A stretch of 23,651 bases of DNA. Source: CAYUWG01 sp964448285. GTDB lineage: Bacteria; Bacteroidota; Ignavibacteria; SZUA-365. The stretch's first letter is position 1. Each line of letters starts with the position of its first letter. Both the position numbers and the translations under genes were made by a program. A model generated the notes under the pieces. The model had not been told where the DNA came from, did no database searches, and saw only the letters and a program-made list of their open reading frames with translations. The DNA lies in contig CAYUWG010000058.1 in NCBI GenBank assembly GCA_964448285.1, forward strand, positions 1 through 23,651. The letters run 5' to 3'. This document shows positions 7,785 to 16,055 of the stretch, in pieces.

Positions 7785-7881
7785 ACTCGTGACAATCGCT
7801 CTTGTCCCATCGCCTGCACTCCGCTAACTTGCTCTCGATGAATCCACAGCACAACGGGTACAACGAAGAAGGAGATTGAAC

Positions 7882-9336
7882 ATGCCCCAATCCATCACTG
7901 AACTTTCACCACAATCATTATGGAAACACTTCTACGGAATGACACAGGTCCCGCGGCCTTCGAAGAAGGAAGAGAAAATTCTCGCGCACCTCAAGGGCAA
8001 GCTTGAAGAGTTAGGCTATGCCTATCGACAGGATGCGACGGGGAATATCGTCGTGCGCAAGGACGCAACTCCCGGCCACGAGAATGCGCCGACGGTATGC
8101 ATTCAAGGTCACGTCGATATGGTATGCGAGAAGAACAGGGGAACCGATCACGACTTCGACAACGATCCGATAAAGCCCTTTATCGACGGCGAGTGGGTGC
8201 GGGCTGAGGGCACGACTCTGGGCGCGGACAACGGGATCGGCGTCGCTGCGGGGCTTGCAGTTCTCGAATCGAAGGACCTCATCCATCCGCCGATGGAGTT
8301 TCTCTTCACCGTCGATGAGGAAACGGGACTGACCGGAGCGAAGCAGCTTCTACCGGACTTTCTCCAGTCCTCGATCCTTCTGAATCTCGACTCGGAGGAG
8401 GATGGAGATCTGTACGTCGGTTGTGCGGGAGGGATGGATACACAAGGCGTGCTACGGCTCACGCTCTCAGCGCCTCCGCCGGGAGCCGTCGCGCTGATGA
8501 TCGCGGTCGGCGGACTGCGAGGCGGACATTCGGGATTGGATATCAACACGGGGCGGGGGAATGCGATCAAACTTCTCGCGCGCTCGCTTGCGACGCTCAG
8601 GAAGGATCATGCAATGCATCTCTCGACGATCAATGGGGGGAGTAAACGGAACGCCATTCCACGCGAAGCGGAATGCGTCGTGTACGTCGCGGAGAATGCT
8701 GTCGGGAAGATCCAAGATCGATTGGGTGAACTCACTACGCTCTTCCGCGATGAACTTGGCTCCGTTGAACCAAACGTGGCGGTTGAAGCGAAGCTCACCG
8801 AAGGAAACGGACAGGTGATCGAAGCATCGCAGTTCGACGTGCTTCTCCATGCGCTTCACGCATTGCCCCACGGTGTGATCAAGATGAGCCCGGATATCGA
8901 TGGACTCGTTCAATCATCGACGAACTTAGCGACGCTCGTGCAAGACGACGGATCGCTCATCATCGGAACGAGCCAGCGCAGTTCGATCGAGTCGGAGAAG
9001 TACGACGTCGTTCAGCAGGTCACTTCCGTTATGCAGCTTGCGCAATTGGAAGTGACGCATGGAGACGGTTACCCGGGATGGAAACCGAACATGCAATCGA
9101 AAGCGCTCGCCGAGACGAAGGAAGCGTACAAGGAGTTGTTCGGCAGCTATCCGAACATCAAAGCCATCCATGCGGGATTGGAGTGCGGCCTGATCGGGAG
9201 CGTCTATCCGCAGATGGATATGATTTCCTTCGGCCCGACGATCGTCGGTGCGCATTCGCCGGACGAACGCGTGCACATCCCGGCAGTCGAACGCTTCTGG
9301 CAGCTTCTCGTGAAGGTGTTGGAGAGGTTAGCGTAG
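7882..9336 (+). CDS. pepD: Aminoacyl-histidine dipeptidase (peptidase D, M20 family)
   Basis: A zinc-dependent cytoplasmic dipeptidase of the M20C/PepD type, which hydrolyses Xaa-His and other dipeptides for amino-acid recovery. The ATG at 7882 has AGGAG at 7870-7874, 7 bases upstream, and is preferred over the in-frame TTG at 7876. The protein is 484 residues, the normal PepD length. Metal-site residues are visible in family order: H77 and D79 in QGHVDMV, bridging D116 in GADNGIG, E146/E147 in VDEETG (catalytic base and ligand), D170 in NLDSEE, and H458 in GAHSPDE near the C-terminus. The lid domain is marked by GGLRGGHSGLDI at 210-221. It is a single gene, convergent with PPDK and separated from it by only 19 bases with no terminator seen. 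Confidence 0.96.
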   Translation: MPQSITELSPQSLWKHFYGMTQVPRPSKKEEKILAHLKGKLEELGYAYRQDATGNIVVRKDATPGHENAPTVCIQGHVDMVCEKNRGTDHDFDNDPIKPFIDGEWVRAEGTTLGADNGIGVAAGLAVLESKDLIHPPMEFLFTVDEETGLTGAKQLLPDFLQSSILLNLDSEEDGDLYVGCAGGMDTQGVLRLTLSAPPPGAVALMIAVGGLRGGHSGLDINTGRGNAIKLLARSLATLRKDHAMHLSTINGGSKRNAIPREAECVVYVAENAVGKIQDRLGELTTLFRDELGSVEPNVAVEAKLTEGNGQVIEASQFDVLLHALHALPHGVIKMSPDIDGLVQSSTNLATLVQDDGSLIIGTSQRSSIESEKYDVVQQVTSVMQLAQLEVTHGDGYPGWKPNMQSKALAETKEAYKELFGSYPNIKAIHAGLECGLIGSVYPQMDMISFGPTIVGAHSPDERVHIPAVERFWQLLVKVLERLA

Positions 9337-9355
9337 AACGAAGAGGGGCCGCAAG

Positions 9356-12121
9356 TTATTTCTGTTTCTTTTCCTTCCTCGGATTCCGCAGCGTGGCGCG
9401 TGCTGCAGCGAGCCGCGCGATCGGGACGCGGAACGGCGAGCATGAGACGTAATCCAGGCCGATGTCGTGACAGAACATGACCGATGACGGTTCGCCGCCG
9501 TTTTCGCCGCAAATACCGAGCTTGATTCCCTTGCGCGTTTTGCGTCCTTCGCTGACGGCGTGCTTCATCAGGAAACCGACACCGGCCTGATCGATCGCAT
9601 CAAACGGGTCGCGATGATAGATGTCCATCTCGACGTAAGGTGCGAGGAAACGTCCCGCGTCGTCGCGGCTGACTCCGAGCGTCGTTTGCGTGAGGTCGTT
9701 CGTTCCGAATGAGAAGAACTCCGCGACCTCCGCTATCTCGCGTGCGGTGATCGCACCGCGCGGGACTTCGATCATCGTTCCGACGAGATAGTCGAAGATG
9801 ACGCCCGTCTCGCGCATCACGTCGCTCGCAACGCGGCGTACGATTTCTTCCTGCAGCTTCAATTCCTTGACGTGCCCGACGAGAGGGATCATGATTTCAG
9901 GGAATGCTTTCCTCTTCTGCCTGATCACGTTCACAGCGGCTTCGAAGATCGCGCGTGCCTGCATCTCGGTGATTTCGGGATAGATGATTCCGAGCCTGCA
10001 TCCCCGGAAGCCGAGCATCGGATTGAACTCGTGCAACGCTTCGATGCGTTCACGAACTTTCTCCACGGGAATGTTCAGCATGTTCGCGACTTCTTCCTGA
10101 CCCTTCGCATCGTGCGGGAGGAACTCGTGAAGCGGCGGATCGATCGTACGGATGGTGACGGGTCGTCCATCCATCGCGAGGAAGATGCCTTCGAAGTCGG
10201 CGCGCTGGAGCGGGAGTAATTTCGCAAGCGCCTGGCGCCGTTCTTCCGCAGTGTCCGCGAGAATCATTTTGCGCATCGGCCCGATCTTTCCTTCGCCAAA
10301 GAACATGTGCTCGGTGCGGCAAAGCCCGATCCCTTCCGCACCGAATGCGACGGCGTTTTGTGCCTGGTCGGGTTGGTCGGCGTTCGTTCGAATGCGCAAC
10401 TGGCGGAACTGGTCGGCCCACTTCATGAGCTTCTCGTACATCTGATATATGGGCGCGTCTTTCGGATCGAGCGTCTTGTCGATAAGCACTTCGACGACTT
10501 CACTCGGGCGCGTTGCGATATTGCCGAGAAGAACTTCGCCCGTCGAACCGTCGAGTGAGATGTAATCACCTTCACGCACGACGACGTCCTTGCCTTCGAC
10601 GAGCATCTCGCGAGTCTTATAGTTGATACGGAGCGCTTCACAACCGGCAACGCACACCTTGCCCATCTGCCGAGCAACGAGCGCCGCGTGGGACGTCATT
10701 CCTCCGCGCGCGGTAAGGATTCCCTGCGAAGCATCCATGCCCTTGATGTCCTCGGGCGACGTTTCGATGCGCACGAGAATGACGGGTTCGCCCCGCCTCG
10801 CTACCGTGAGCGCATCTTCCGCATTGAAGACGACCTTGCCGGAGGCAGCGCCGGGGCCTGCGTTCAATCCTTTCGCTAACAACTTTCCGCCGTTGATCGC
10901 AGCTTGTTTTTCACGGAGATCGAACACGGGACGCAGCAGTTGGTTGAGCTGATCGGGGTCGATACGCTGAAGCGCTTCTTCCGGCGTGATGAGTTTTTCC
11001 TTCACCATATCGACGGCAATCTTGATGGCGGCGAACGCCGTCCTCTTGCCGACGCGGCATTGGAGCATGTACAGCGTTCCGTTCTGGATCGTGAACTCGA
11101 TATCCATCATGTCGCGATAGTGCTTTTCGAGTGTCTTGCGAATCTTGTTCAGTTGCTTGAGCGCTTTCGCGTCGCGCTCTGCAAGCTGTTCGATCGGGAG
11201 CGGGGTGCGCGTTCCCGCGACGACGTCCTCGCCCTGCGCATTCATGAGGAACTCGCCGTAGAACATGTCTTCGCCCGTCGCGGCATCGCGCGTGAACGCA
11301 ACGCCGGTGCCTGAGTCTTCTCCCATGTTGCCGAAGACCATAGACTGCACGTTGACGGCTGTTCCCCAGTCCTCCGGGATGATGTTCATCTTGCGGTAAG
11401 CGATCGCGCGCTCGTTCATCCAGGAGCCGAACACCGCACCGATAGCGCCCCACAACTGCTCCTGCGGATCGTCCGGAAACTCGTGTCCCGTTTCACGAAG
11501 GATCGCCGCTTTGAACTCTACGACAAGCTCCTCGAGGTCGTCAGCAGTCAGTTCATTGTCGAAACGGACTTTGCGCGCGTGTTTCTTCGCCTCGAGGATT
11601 TCTTCGAATGGATCGATGTCGTCTTTCGTTTTCGGTTTCAAGTCCAGCACGACGTCGCCGTACATCTGCACGAAGCGCCGATAAGAGTCATAGGCAAAAC
11701 GCGGATTGCCCGAACGTTCGATGAGGCCTTGCACGGTGGCGTCGTTGAGTCCGAGGTTCAGGATCGTATCCATCATGCCGGGCATGGATGCGCGAGCGCC
11801 GGACCGCACGGAGACGAGGAGAGGATTACGCGCGTCGCCGAACTTTGCGCCCATTTCCTTCTCCATCTTCCCAAGCGCTTTCTCGACCTGCGCTTTCAAT
11901 TCCTTCGGGTACTTTCTCCCATGTTTGTAATAGTGACTGCATACCTCGGTCGTGATCGTGAAGCCGGCGGGAACGGGTAATCCGATGTTCACCATCTCAG
12001 CGAGGTTAGCGCCTTTGCCGCCGAGAAGACTTTTCATTTCCGCTTTCCCTTCCGCTTTTCCACCGCCGAAGTAGTACGCGTACTTCGATTTCTTCGAGAC
12101 CTTGTCTTTGACTTTTACCAT
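9356..12121 (-). CDS. ppdK: Pyruvate, phosphate dikinase
   Basis: This enzyme interconverts pyruvate + ATP + Pi and PEP + AMP + PPi in the cytoplasm, serving gluconeogenesis or PPi-linked glycolysis. From the ATG at 12121 it is 921 residues. The order is: N-terminal ATP-grasp domain about 15-370 (LLGGKGANLAEM, SVRSGARASMPGMMDT); the phosphohistidine domain with GGMTSHAALVARQMG, where H478 is the catalytic His and T476 the usual regulatory Thr; and the C-terminal PEP/pyruvate barrel with GTMIEVPRGA, FGTNDLTQTTLG and the acid/base Cys C871 in GICGENGG. All key residues are present. A GTG at 12175 could extend it by 18 residues, but those lack similarity to the family start (KYAYYFGGG) and no ribosome-binding site precedes it. 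The lysine-rich tail (RKEKKQK) extends past the conserved end. Confidence 0.97.
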   Translation of the reverse strand: MVKVKDKVSKKSKYAYYFGGGKAEGKAEMKSLLGGKGANLAEMVNIGLPVPAGFTITTEVCSHYYKHGRKYPKELKAQVEKALGKMEKEMGAKFGDARNPLLVSVRSGARASMPGMMDTILNLGLNDATVQGLIERSGNPRFAYDSYRRFVQMYGDVVLDLKPKTKDDIDPFEEILEAKKHARKVRFDNELTADDLEELVVEFKAAILRETGHEFPDDPQEQLWGAIGAVFGSWMNERAIAYRKMNIIPEDWGTAVNVQSMVFGNMGEDSGTGVAFTRDAATGEDMFYGEFLMNAQGEDVVAGTRTPLPIEQLAERDAKALKQLNKIRKTLEKHYRDMMDIEFTIQNGTLYMLQCRVGKRTAFAAIKIAVDMVKEKLITPEEALQRIDPDQLNQLLRPVFDLREKQAAINGGKLLAKGLNAGPGAASGKVVFNAEDALTVARRGEPVILVRIETSPEDIKGMDASQGILTARGGMTSHAALVARQMGKVCVAGCEALRINYKTREMLVEGKDVVVREGDYISLDGSTGEVLLGNIATRPSEVVEVLIDKTLDPKDAPIYQMYEKLMKWADQFRQLRIRTNADQPDQAQNAVAFGAEGIGLCRTEHMFFGEGKIGPMRKMILADTAEERRQALAKLLPLQRADFEGIFLAMDGRPVTIRTIDPPLHEFLPHDAKGQEEVANMLNIPVEKVRERIEALHEFNPMLGFRGCRLGIIYPEITEMQARAIFEAAVNVIRQKRKAFPEIMIPLVGHVKELKLQEEIVRRVASDVMRETGVIFDYLVGTMIEVPRGAITAREIAEVAEFFSFGTNDLTQTTLGVSRDDAGRFLAPYVEMDIYHRDPFDAIDQAGVGFLMKHAVSEGRKTRKGIKLGICGENGGEPSSVMFCHDIGLDYVSCSPFRVPIARLAAARATLRNPRKEKKQK

Positions 12122-12421
12122 GATGCGATTCCAATCGTGTTTGAGTGTGTGATGACAGGCACGTTTCCTTGACACAGGAGGGCGTGTCAGGCAAATCTAC
12201 GGAAGCATGTCAGGGGGAAAAAAGACGAATGTCAGTTAGTGGAGATGTCGGATTATCGTTCGGATTCGAAAGCGGGGATAGGTGGTAGAGGAATCGAAGT
12301 TCGGAGTTTTCCTCATTGACAATAACCGCGTCTTTCGATACAATTGAATCAGCAAAAGACCGGCATCACACCACTGCAATGTCATGATCGGTTCGCTTTC
12401 GGGATAAGCATAGGAGTTTGT
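12122..12421. promoter_or_regulatory. Divergent regulatory region between ppdK and the Ycf48-like repeat gene
   Basis: This 300-base spacer holds the start regions of two divergent genes. Visible elements are an inverted repeat TGACAC (12170-12175) and GTGTCA (12184-12189), three TGTCAG direct repeats at 12185, 12208 and 12230, and a near-consensus promoter at 12316-12344 for the rightward gene. No clear minus-strand promoter for ppdK is recognised. Confidence 0.5.
12316..12344 (+). promoter_or_regulatory. Sigma70-like promoter for the Ycf48-like repeat gene
   Basis: The -35 box TTGACA (12316-12321) matches consensus exactly. It is followed by a 17-base spacer and the -10 box TACAAT (12339-12344), five of six. 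The predicted start is near 12351, leaving a leader of about 70 bases before the ATG at 12422. Confidence 0.7.
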
Positions 12422-14512
12422 ATGAAAAAGCGCGGCAACATCATCATCCTTATTCTTGGAGTGCTCATCTTTGAAAGGACACCATCGTTCAGTCAGAGTG
12501 GTTGGTATCTTCAGAATCCGTTTCCAAAACAGGACCTCTTCAAGATCGTTCACGGGAATGGAAACACATGCTACGCCGTGGGCGCAAAGGGAACGATCCG
12601 GCGGAGTGATAATGGCGGGAGCGACTGGTATCCACTCAACAGCGGAACGGACGCAACGCTCTATTCCGCTGCATTCATCGATGAACGAAACGGTTTCGTC
12701 GTCGGCGCGAACGGAACCATCCTTCGAACAACCGATGGAGGACTTACATGGACGGCGATGGCTATCGACATCAACGTTTCTTTTCGGGATATCGTGTTCT
12801 TCAATGCGAACGTTGGAGTGATCGTCGGCGGGTTTGGAAACGTGATTCGAACAACTGATGGAGGCGTCACATGGAATCTGCAGGCGAAAAGTGTTCAGCA
12901 CGCTCTCCTCGCAGCGCAAGTGATCGACCAGGGTGCCGCCATTGCTGTTGGGGAGTACGGAACGATCGTACGCACGAGTGATGGTGGCGCAACGTGGTCC
13001 TCGCAGAAGTTAGACTCGATAGGGAGTTTGTTCGATGTTCATTTCTTGAATCGACATACCGGGTACGCATGCGGTGTCGAAGGGACGGTGATAAAAACGA
13101 CTGATGGCGGAGGGACATGGGCGCGTCAGCCAACGAGTACGGATGGAGTCTTGCTCGGGATTTCGTTCGCGGGACAGGAGCGTGGAAATGTCGTCGGAAG
13201 CAACGGTGTATTCCTGCGCACAACGAACGGAGGATTGAAATGGGAAGACCTGAACCGGCGGCTTCCTGCGCCTCTTGCAAGCGTTTCCTTTTTCGATAGC
13301 ACATCCGGTATAGCGGTCGGTTATTCCGGCATTATCCTTCGCACGACGGATCGAGGAGCGACGTGGCTCAATGAACAGATGTCCGATGATCTCCGTGGTG
13401 TTTCTTGTCCCGTAGCGAGTACGTGCATCGCTGTCGGTGACTATGGTGCGATACTCAAAACGACCGATGGGGGGATCGTCTGGAGACGCATCGTAAGCGG
13501 CGTCAGCGATGTGCTTATGGATACGGACTTCACCGATACGAGCGTGGGAATGGCGGTCGGAACTTCCGGAACCATCCTGCGGACTTCGAATGGCGGACTT
13601 TCCTGGATGAAGGAAGTCTCTTCAACGTCGAACAATCTGCATGCAGTAGCGATGGTGAACTCCGATATGGTATATGCGGTCGGGGATTCGGGAGTCATTC
13701 TGAAAACAGCCGATGGTGGACGCACGTGGGCGAAACAGGAAAGCTTCGTGAGTACACAACTTCTTCGCGCCGCTTTTCGCGATGAAGATAACGGCCTCAT
13801 CGTCGGAGCCAGCGGCGTGATTCTTCGAACCACGAACGGCGGTGCGAACTGGTCGCTGATGCAAAGCGGCACGACGAACAGATTGAGCGGTCTCGCATAC
13901 GCTACCGATAACGTTGCCTTTGCCGTCGGTGCGGCGAGTGCTGCGTATAAAACAACCGACGGCGGCGAAACATGGACAAGGCAAACCTCGACGCCCAATA
14001 TCTGGATGAAGGGTATCGCATTTACCGATGAGCAAAACGGAATGCTTTTCGGTGAGCAAGGCCCGGTGTATCGAACGACGGATGGCGGAAAAACATGGTT
14101 CGATACGAAGAACTCGCCGGGTGGCTATCTCTACAGCCTTTCATACACAACGCCCGCTGTCGCGACGGTCGTCGGGTATCGCGGATTGATCTATCGAACA
14201 ACAACCGGAGGATTGGTCTCAGCCATGGGTGCGATGACTGCGCCACTCGAAGCTCTGCGTCTCTCACAAAACTATCCCAATCCTGCCGGCTCGTCTTCAA
14301 CGATCGAGTTTCAGTTTGCGAGACCATCGCCAACGACGCTCAAAGTCTATAACATGTACGGACAGGAAGTCGAGACCTTGGTCAATGAACATCGCCCAAG
14401 CGGTGAGCACAGCATCACGTTCGACACAAGTCATTATCCCCACGGTGTCTATTTCTACGTTCTCGAAGCAGGCACAATCCGCGAAACGAAAAAACTCATC
14501 ATCAGGAAGTAG
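12422..14512 (+). CDS. Secreted Ycf48/BNR-like 14-repeat protein with T9SS type A sorting domain
   Basis: The ATG at 12422 is preceded by AGGAG at 12412-12416 (spacing 5) and opens a clear signal peptide (MKKRGNIIILILGVLIF, cut after the SFSQ region), so the in-frame TTG at 12344 is rejected. The protein is 696 residues. Between about 35 and 605 it carries 14 repeats of roughly 43 residues, each ending in a motif like GTILRTTDGGLTW. This is the repeat of Ycf48/photosystem II stability factor-like proteins and sialidase Asp-box proteins. Fourteen repeats fit two seven-bladed propellers. Residues about 612-696 are a typical T9SS type A sorting domain (LRLSQNYPNPAGSSSTIEFQ, VYNMYGQEVETL, HGVYFYVLEAG), so it should be secreted and anchored at the surface. 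It lacks sialidase catalytic features. Its ligand is unknown. Confidence 0.9.
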   Translation: MKKRGNIIILILGVLIFERTPSFSQSGWYLQNPFPKQDLFKIVHGNGNTCYAVGAKGTIRRSDNGGSDWYPLNSGTDATLYSAAFIDERNGFVVGANGTILRTTDGGLTWTAMAIDINVSFRDIVFFNANVGVIVGGFGNVIRTTDGGVTWNLQAKSVQHALLAAQVIDQGAAIAVGEYGTIVRTSDGGATWSSQKLDSIGSLFDVHFLNRHTGYACGVEGTVIKTTDGGGTWARQPTSTDGVLLGISFAGQERGNVVGSNGVFLRTTNGGLKWEDLNRRLPAPLASVSFFDSTSGIAVGYSGIILRTTDRGATWLNEQMSDDLRGVSCPVASTCIAVGDYGAILKTTDGGIVWRRIVSGVSDVLMDTDFTDTSVGMAVGTSGTILRTSNGGLSWMKEVSSTSNNLHAVAMVNSDMVYAVGDSGVILKTADGGRTWAKQESFVSTQLLRAAFRDEDNGLIVGASGVILRTTNGGANWSLMQSGTTNRLSGLAYATDNVAFAVGAASAAYKTTDGGETWTRQTSTPNIWMKGIAFTDEQNGMLFGEQGPVYRTTDGGKTWFDTKNSPGGYLYSLSYTTPAVATVVGYRGLIYRTTTGGLVSAMGAMTAPLEALRLSQNYPNPAGSSSTIEFQFARPSPTTLKVYNMYGQEVETLVNEHRPSGEHSITFDTSHYPHGVYFYVLEAGTIRETKKLIIRK

Positions 14513-14543
14513 AAGCGCCACGGAATGAAGAACATCGGTGATT

Positions 14544-14571
14544 CCGATTCCAGACTTCCGACCCCCGACCA
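14544..14571. repeat. Short degenerate heptamer array (CCGACYY)
   Basis: Four 7-base units follow in register in the 135-base gap before phosphoglucomutase: CCGATTC, CAGACTT, CCGACCC, CCGACCA. The array is small and divergent and could be chance, but it has the same period as the array at 7736-7784. Confidence 0.4.
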
Positions 14572-14647
14572 CACTTTCTTCAGCATTTCCACTCAAAGCT
14601 GTAAGTTCGAAGCGACATGAATTACGCATCAGAGGAATGAGAAATCA

Positions 14648-16045
14648 ATGAAGGAAATAACGTTTGGGACGGACGGCTGGCGTGGGATTATCGCGGATGA
14701 TTACACGTTTGAAAACGTCGGCTACGTCGCGCAGGCATTCGCGGCATTCTACAAGAAGCACCCGAAGATCGCCAACGGGGTCGTTGTCGGCGGTGATGCG
14801 CGTTTCGGTTCGCAGGACTTTGCGGCGCACGCTGCACGCGTAATCGCAAGCGCCGGAATCAAAGTGTGGCTATGCGAGCGCGTCGTTTCAACGCCTATGG
14901 TGTCGCTCGGGATCATCCGGAAAAAAGCGGCGGCAGGCGTGATGATCACGGCGAGCCACAATCCGCCGAAGTGGAACGGCTTCAAGATAAAGGGCGACTT
15001 CGGCGGCTCGGAGCTTGTCGGAAATATCAGGAAGATCGAAGCGCTCGTAGCGAAATACCGAAGCGCCGGAAAGAACCCGAAACTCAAATCCATAGGTGAG
15101 CTGAAGAAATCCGGCATGGTGAAATCCATCGACGTGCATTCGCTGTACATCGCGGATATCAAAAAGAAAATCGATCTCGCGCTCATAGAACGGTCGGGCA
15201 TGCGCATCGCTTACGACGTGATGTACGGTGCGGCCTACGGAGTGATGGCAGAAATTCTCCCAACGGTTCGCACGTTGCACGACGAACACAATCCCGGATT
15301 CAAAGGCATTCCGCCGGAGCCGCTCTCGCAGAACCTGCAAGAGTTCATCGCAATGATCCGCAACGATGGCTACGACGTCGGCATGGTGACCGACGGCGAT
15401 GCAGACCGTCTCGGAGCCGTCGATGAAAATGGGAATTTCGTTTCAACACAACTCATCATTCCCATTCTCCTCAAGTACCTGTACGAAGACAAGAAACAGC
15501 GGGGCTGTGTCGTGAAGACGGTCTCCGTGACGGACATCGTGACGCGCATGTGTGAACGGTACGGATTGAAGCTTCATGAAAAGCCCGTCGGATTCAAATA
15601 CGTCACCGAGATCATGATCAACGAGCGCGTGCTTATCGGCGGCGAGGAAAGCGGCGGCGTCGGAACGTCGGTCCACATTCCCGAGCGCGACGGCATTTAC
15701 AACAATCTCTTACTCTGCGAATACCTCGCGAAGAAGAAGTTCACGCTCGGCCAGGCGGTCGAAGAAATCTATCGCGAATTCGGGCGCGTCTTTTACGACC
15801 GCATCGATTACCACACGACCGAATCCCGCAAGAGGGAAATCCTCGCGAAGAGTGCGAAAGGCATTTCCTCTCTTGGCAAGCATAAAGTCCTCAGCACCGA
15901 AACGCTCGACGGTTACAAATTTCGCATCGAAGGAGGATGGCTTCTCATCCGCGCGTCCGGCACCGAGCCGATACTCCGGTTCTATTCAGAAGCCGATACC
16001 GACCGAAAGGTTAAGGACCTCCTGTCCTCCGTGATGAAATTGTAA
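14648..16045 (+). CDS. Phosphoglucomutase/phosphomannomutase family protein
   Basis: A 465-residue alpha-D-phosphohexomutase that moves phosphate between C6 and C1 of a hexose phosphate in the cytoplasm. The four active-site signatures are all present: phosphoserine S103 in TASHNPPKWNG, the metal loop DGDADR with D249/D251/D253, the sugar-recognition loop GGEESGG (331-337), and the phosphate-binding loop RASGTEP (435-441). The GEESGG form fits phosphoglucomutase/phosphomannomutase members of the family; glucose versus mannose preference cannot be told from sequence. The ATG at 14648 has a GAGGAA about 12 bases upstream, a loose ribosome-binding site. The aldolase gene begins 10 bases after its stop, so these genes probably form an operon for sugar-phosphate metabolism. 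Confidence 0.95.
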   Translation: MKEITFGTDGWRGIIADDYTFENVGYVAQAFAAFYKKHPKIANGVVVGGDARFGSQDFAAHAARVIASAGIKVWLCERVVSTPMVSLGIIRKKAAAGVMITASHNPPKWNGFKIKGDFGGSELVGNIRKIEALVAKYRSAGKNPKLKSIGELKKSGMVKSIDVHSLYIADIKKKIDLALIERSGMRIAYDVMYGAAYGVMAEILPTVRTLHDEHNPGFKGIPPEPLSQNLQEFIAMIRNDGYDVGMVTDGDADRLGAVDENGNFVSTQLIIPILLKYLYEDKKQRGCVVKTVSVTDIVTRMCERYGLKLHEKPVGFKYVTEIMINERVLIGGEESGGVGTSVHIPERDGIYNNLLLCEYLAKKKFTLGQAVEEIYREFGRVFYDRIDYHTTESRKREILAKSAKGISSLGKHKVLSTETLDGYKFRIEGGWLLIRASGTEPILRFYSEADTDRKVKDLLSSVMKL

Positions 16046-16055
16046 ATCGCTCACA

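Larger units (their letters stand above)
7434..7881. other. 448-base divergent intergenic region with repeats
   Basis: This spacer separates the minus-strand secreted-protein pair from pepD. It contains copy 2 of the palindromic repeat, then a GAGATTGCTTCG segment (about 7692-7703) resembling the one that follows copy 1, then a seven-unit heptamer array. A weak hexamer pair for pepD, TTGTCC (7802-7807), 17-base spacer, TAACTT (7825-7830), is possible but poor. Open frames across the region are repeat-derived and not believed to be genes. Confidence 0.6.

Noticed and set aside
10911..11453. 180-codon Arg-rich frame on the minus strand inside ppdK
   Set aside because: It is an out-of-frame reading of the same strand within a certain gene, with low-complexity Arg/His content.
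12122..12175. GTG start extending PPDK by 18 residues
   Set aside because: No ribosome-binding site, no family similarity in the extension, and it would overlap the inverted repeat in the regulatory region.
12344..12421. TTG start for the Ycf48-like protein
   Set aside because: It coincides with the last base of the -10 promoter box and precedes the predicted transcript start; the ATG at 12422 has AGGAG and a signal peptide.
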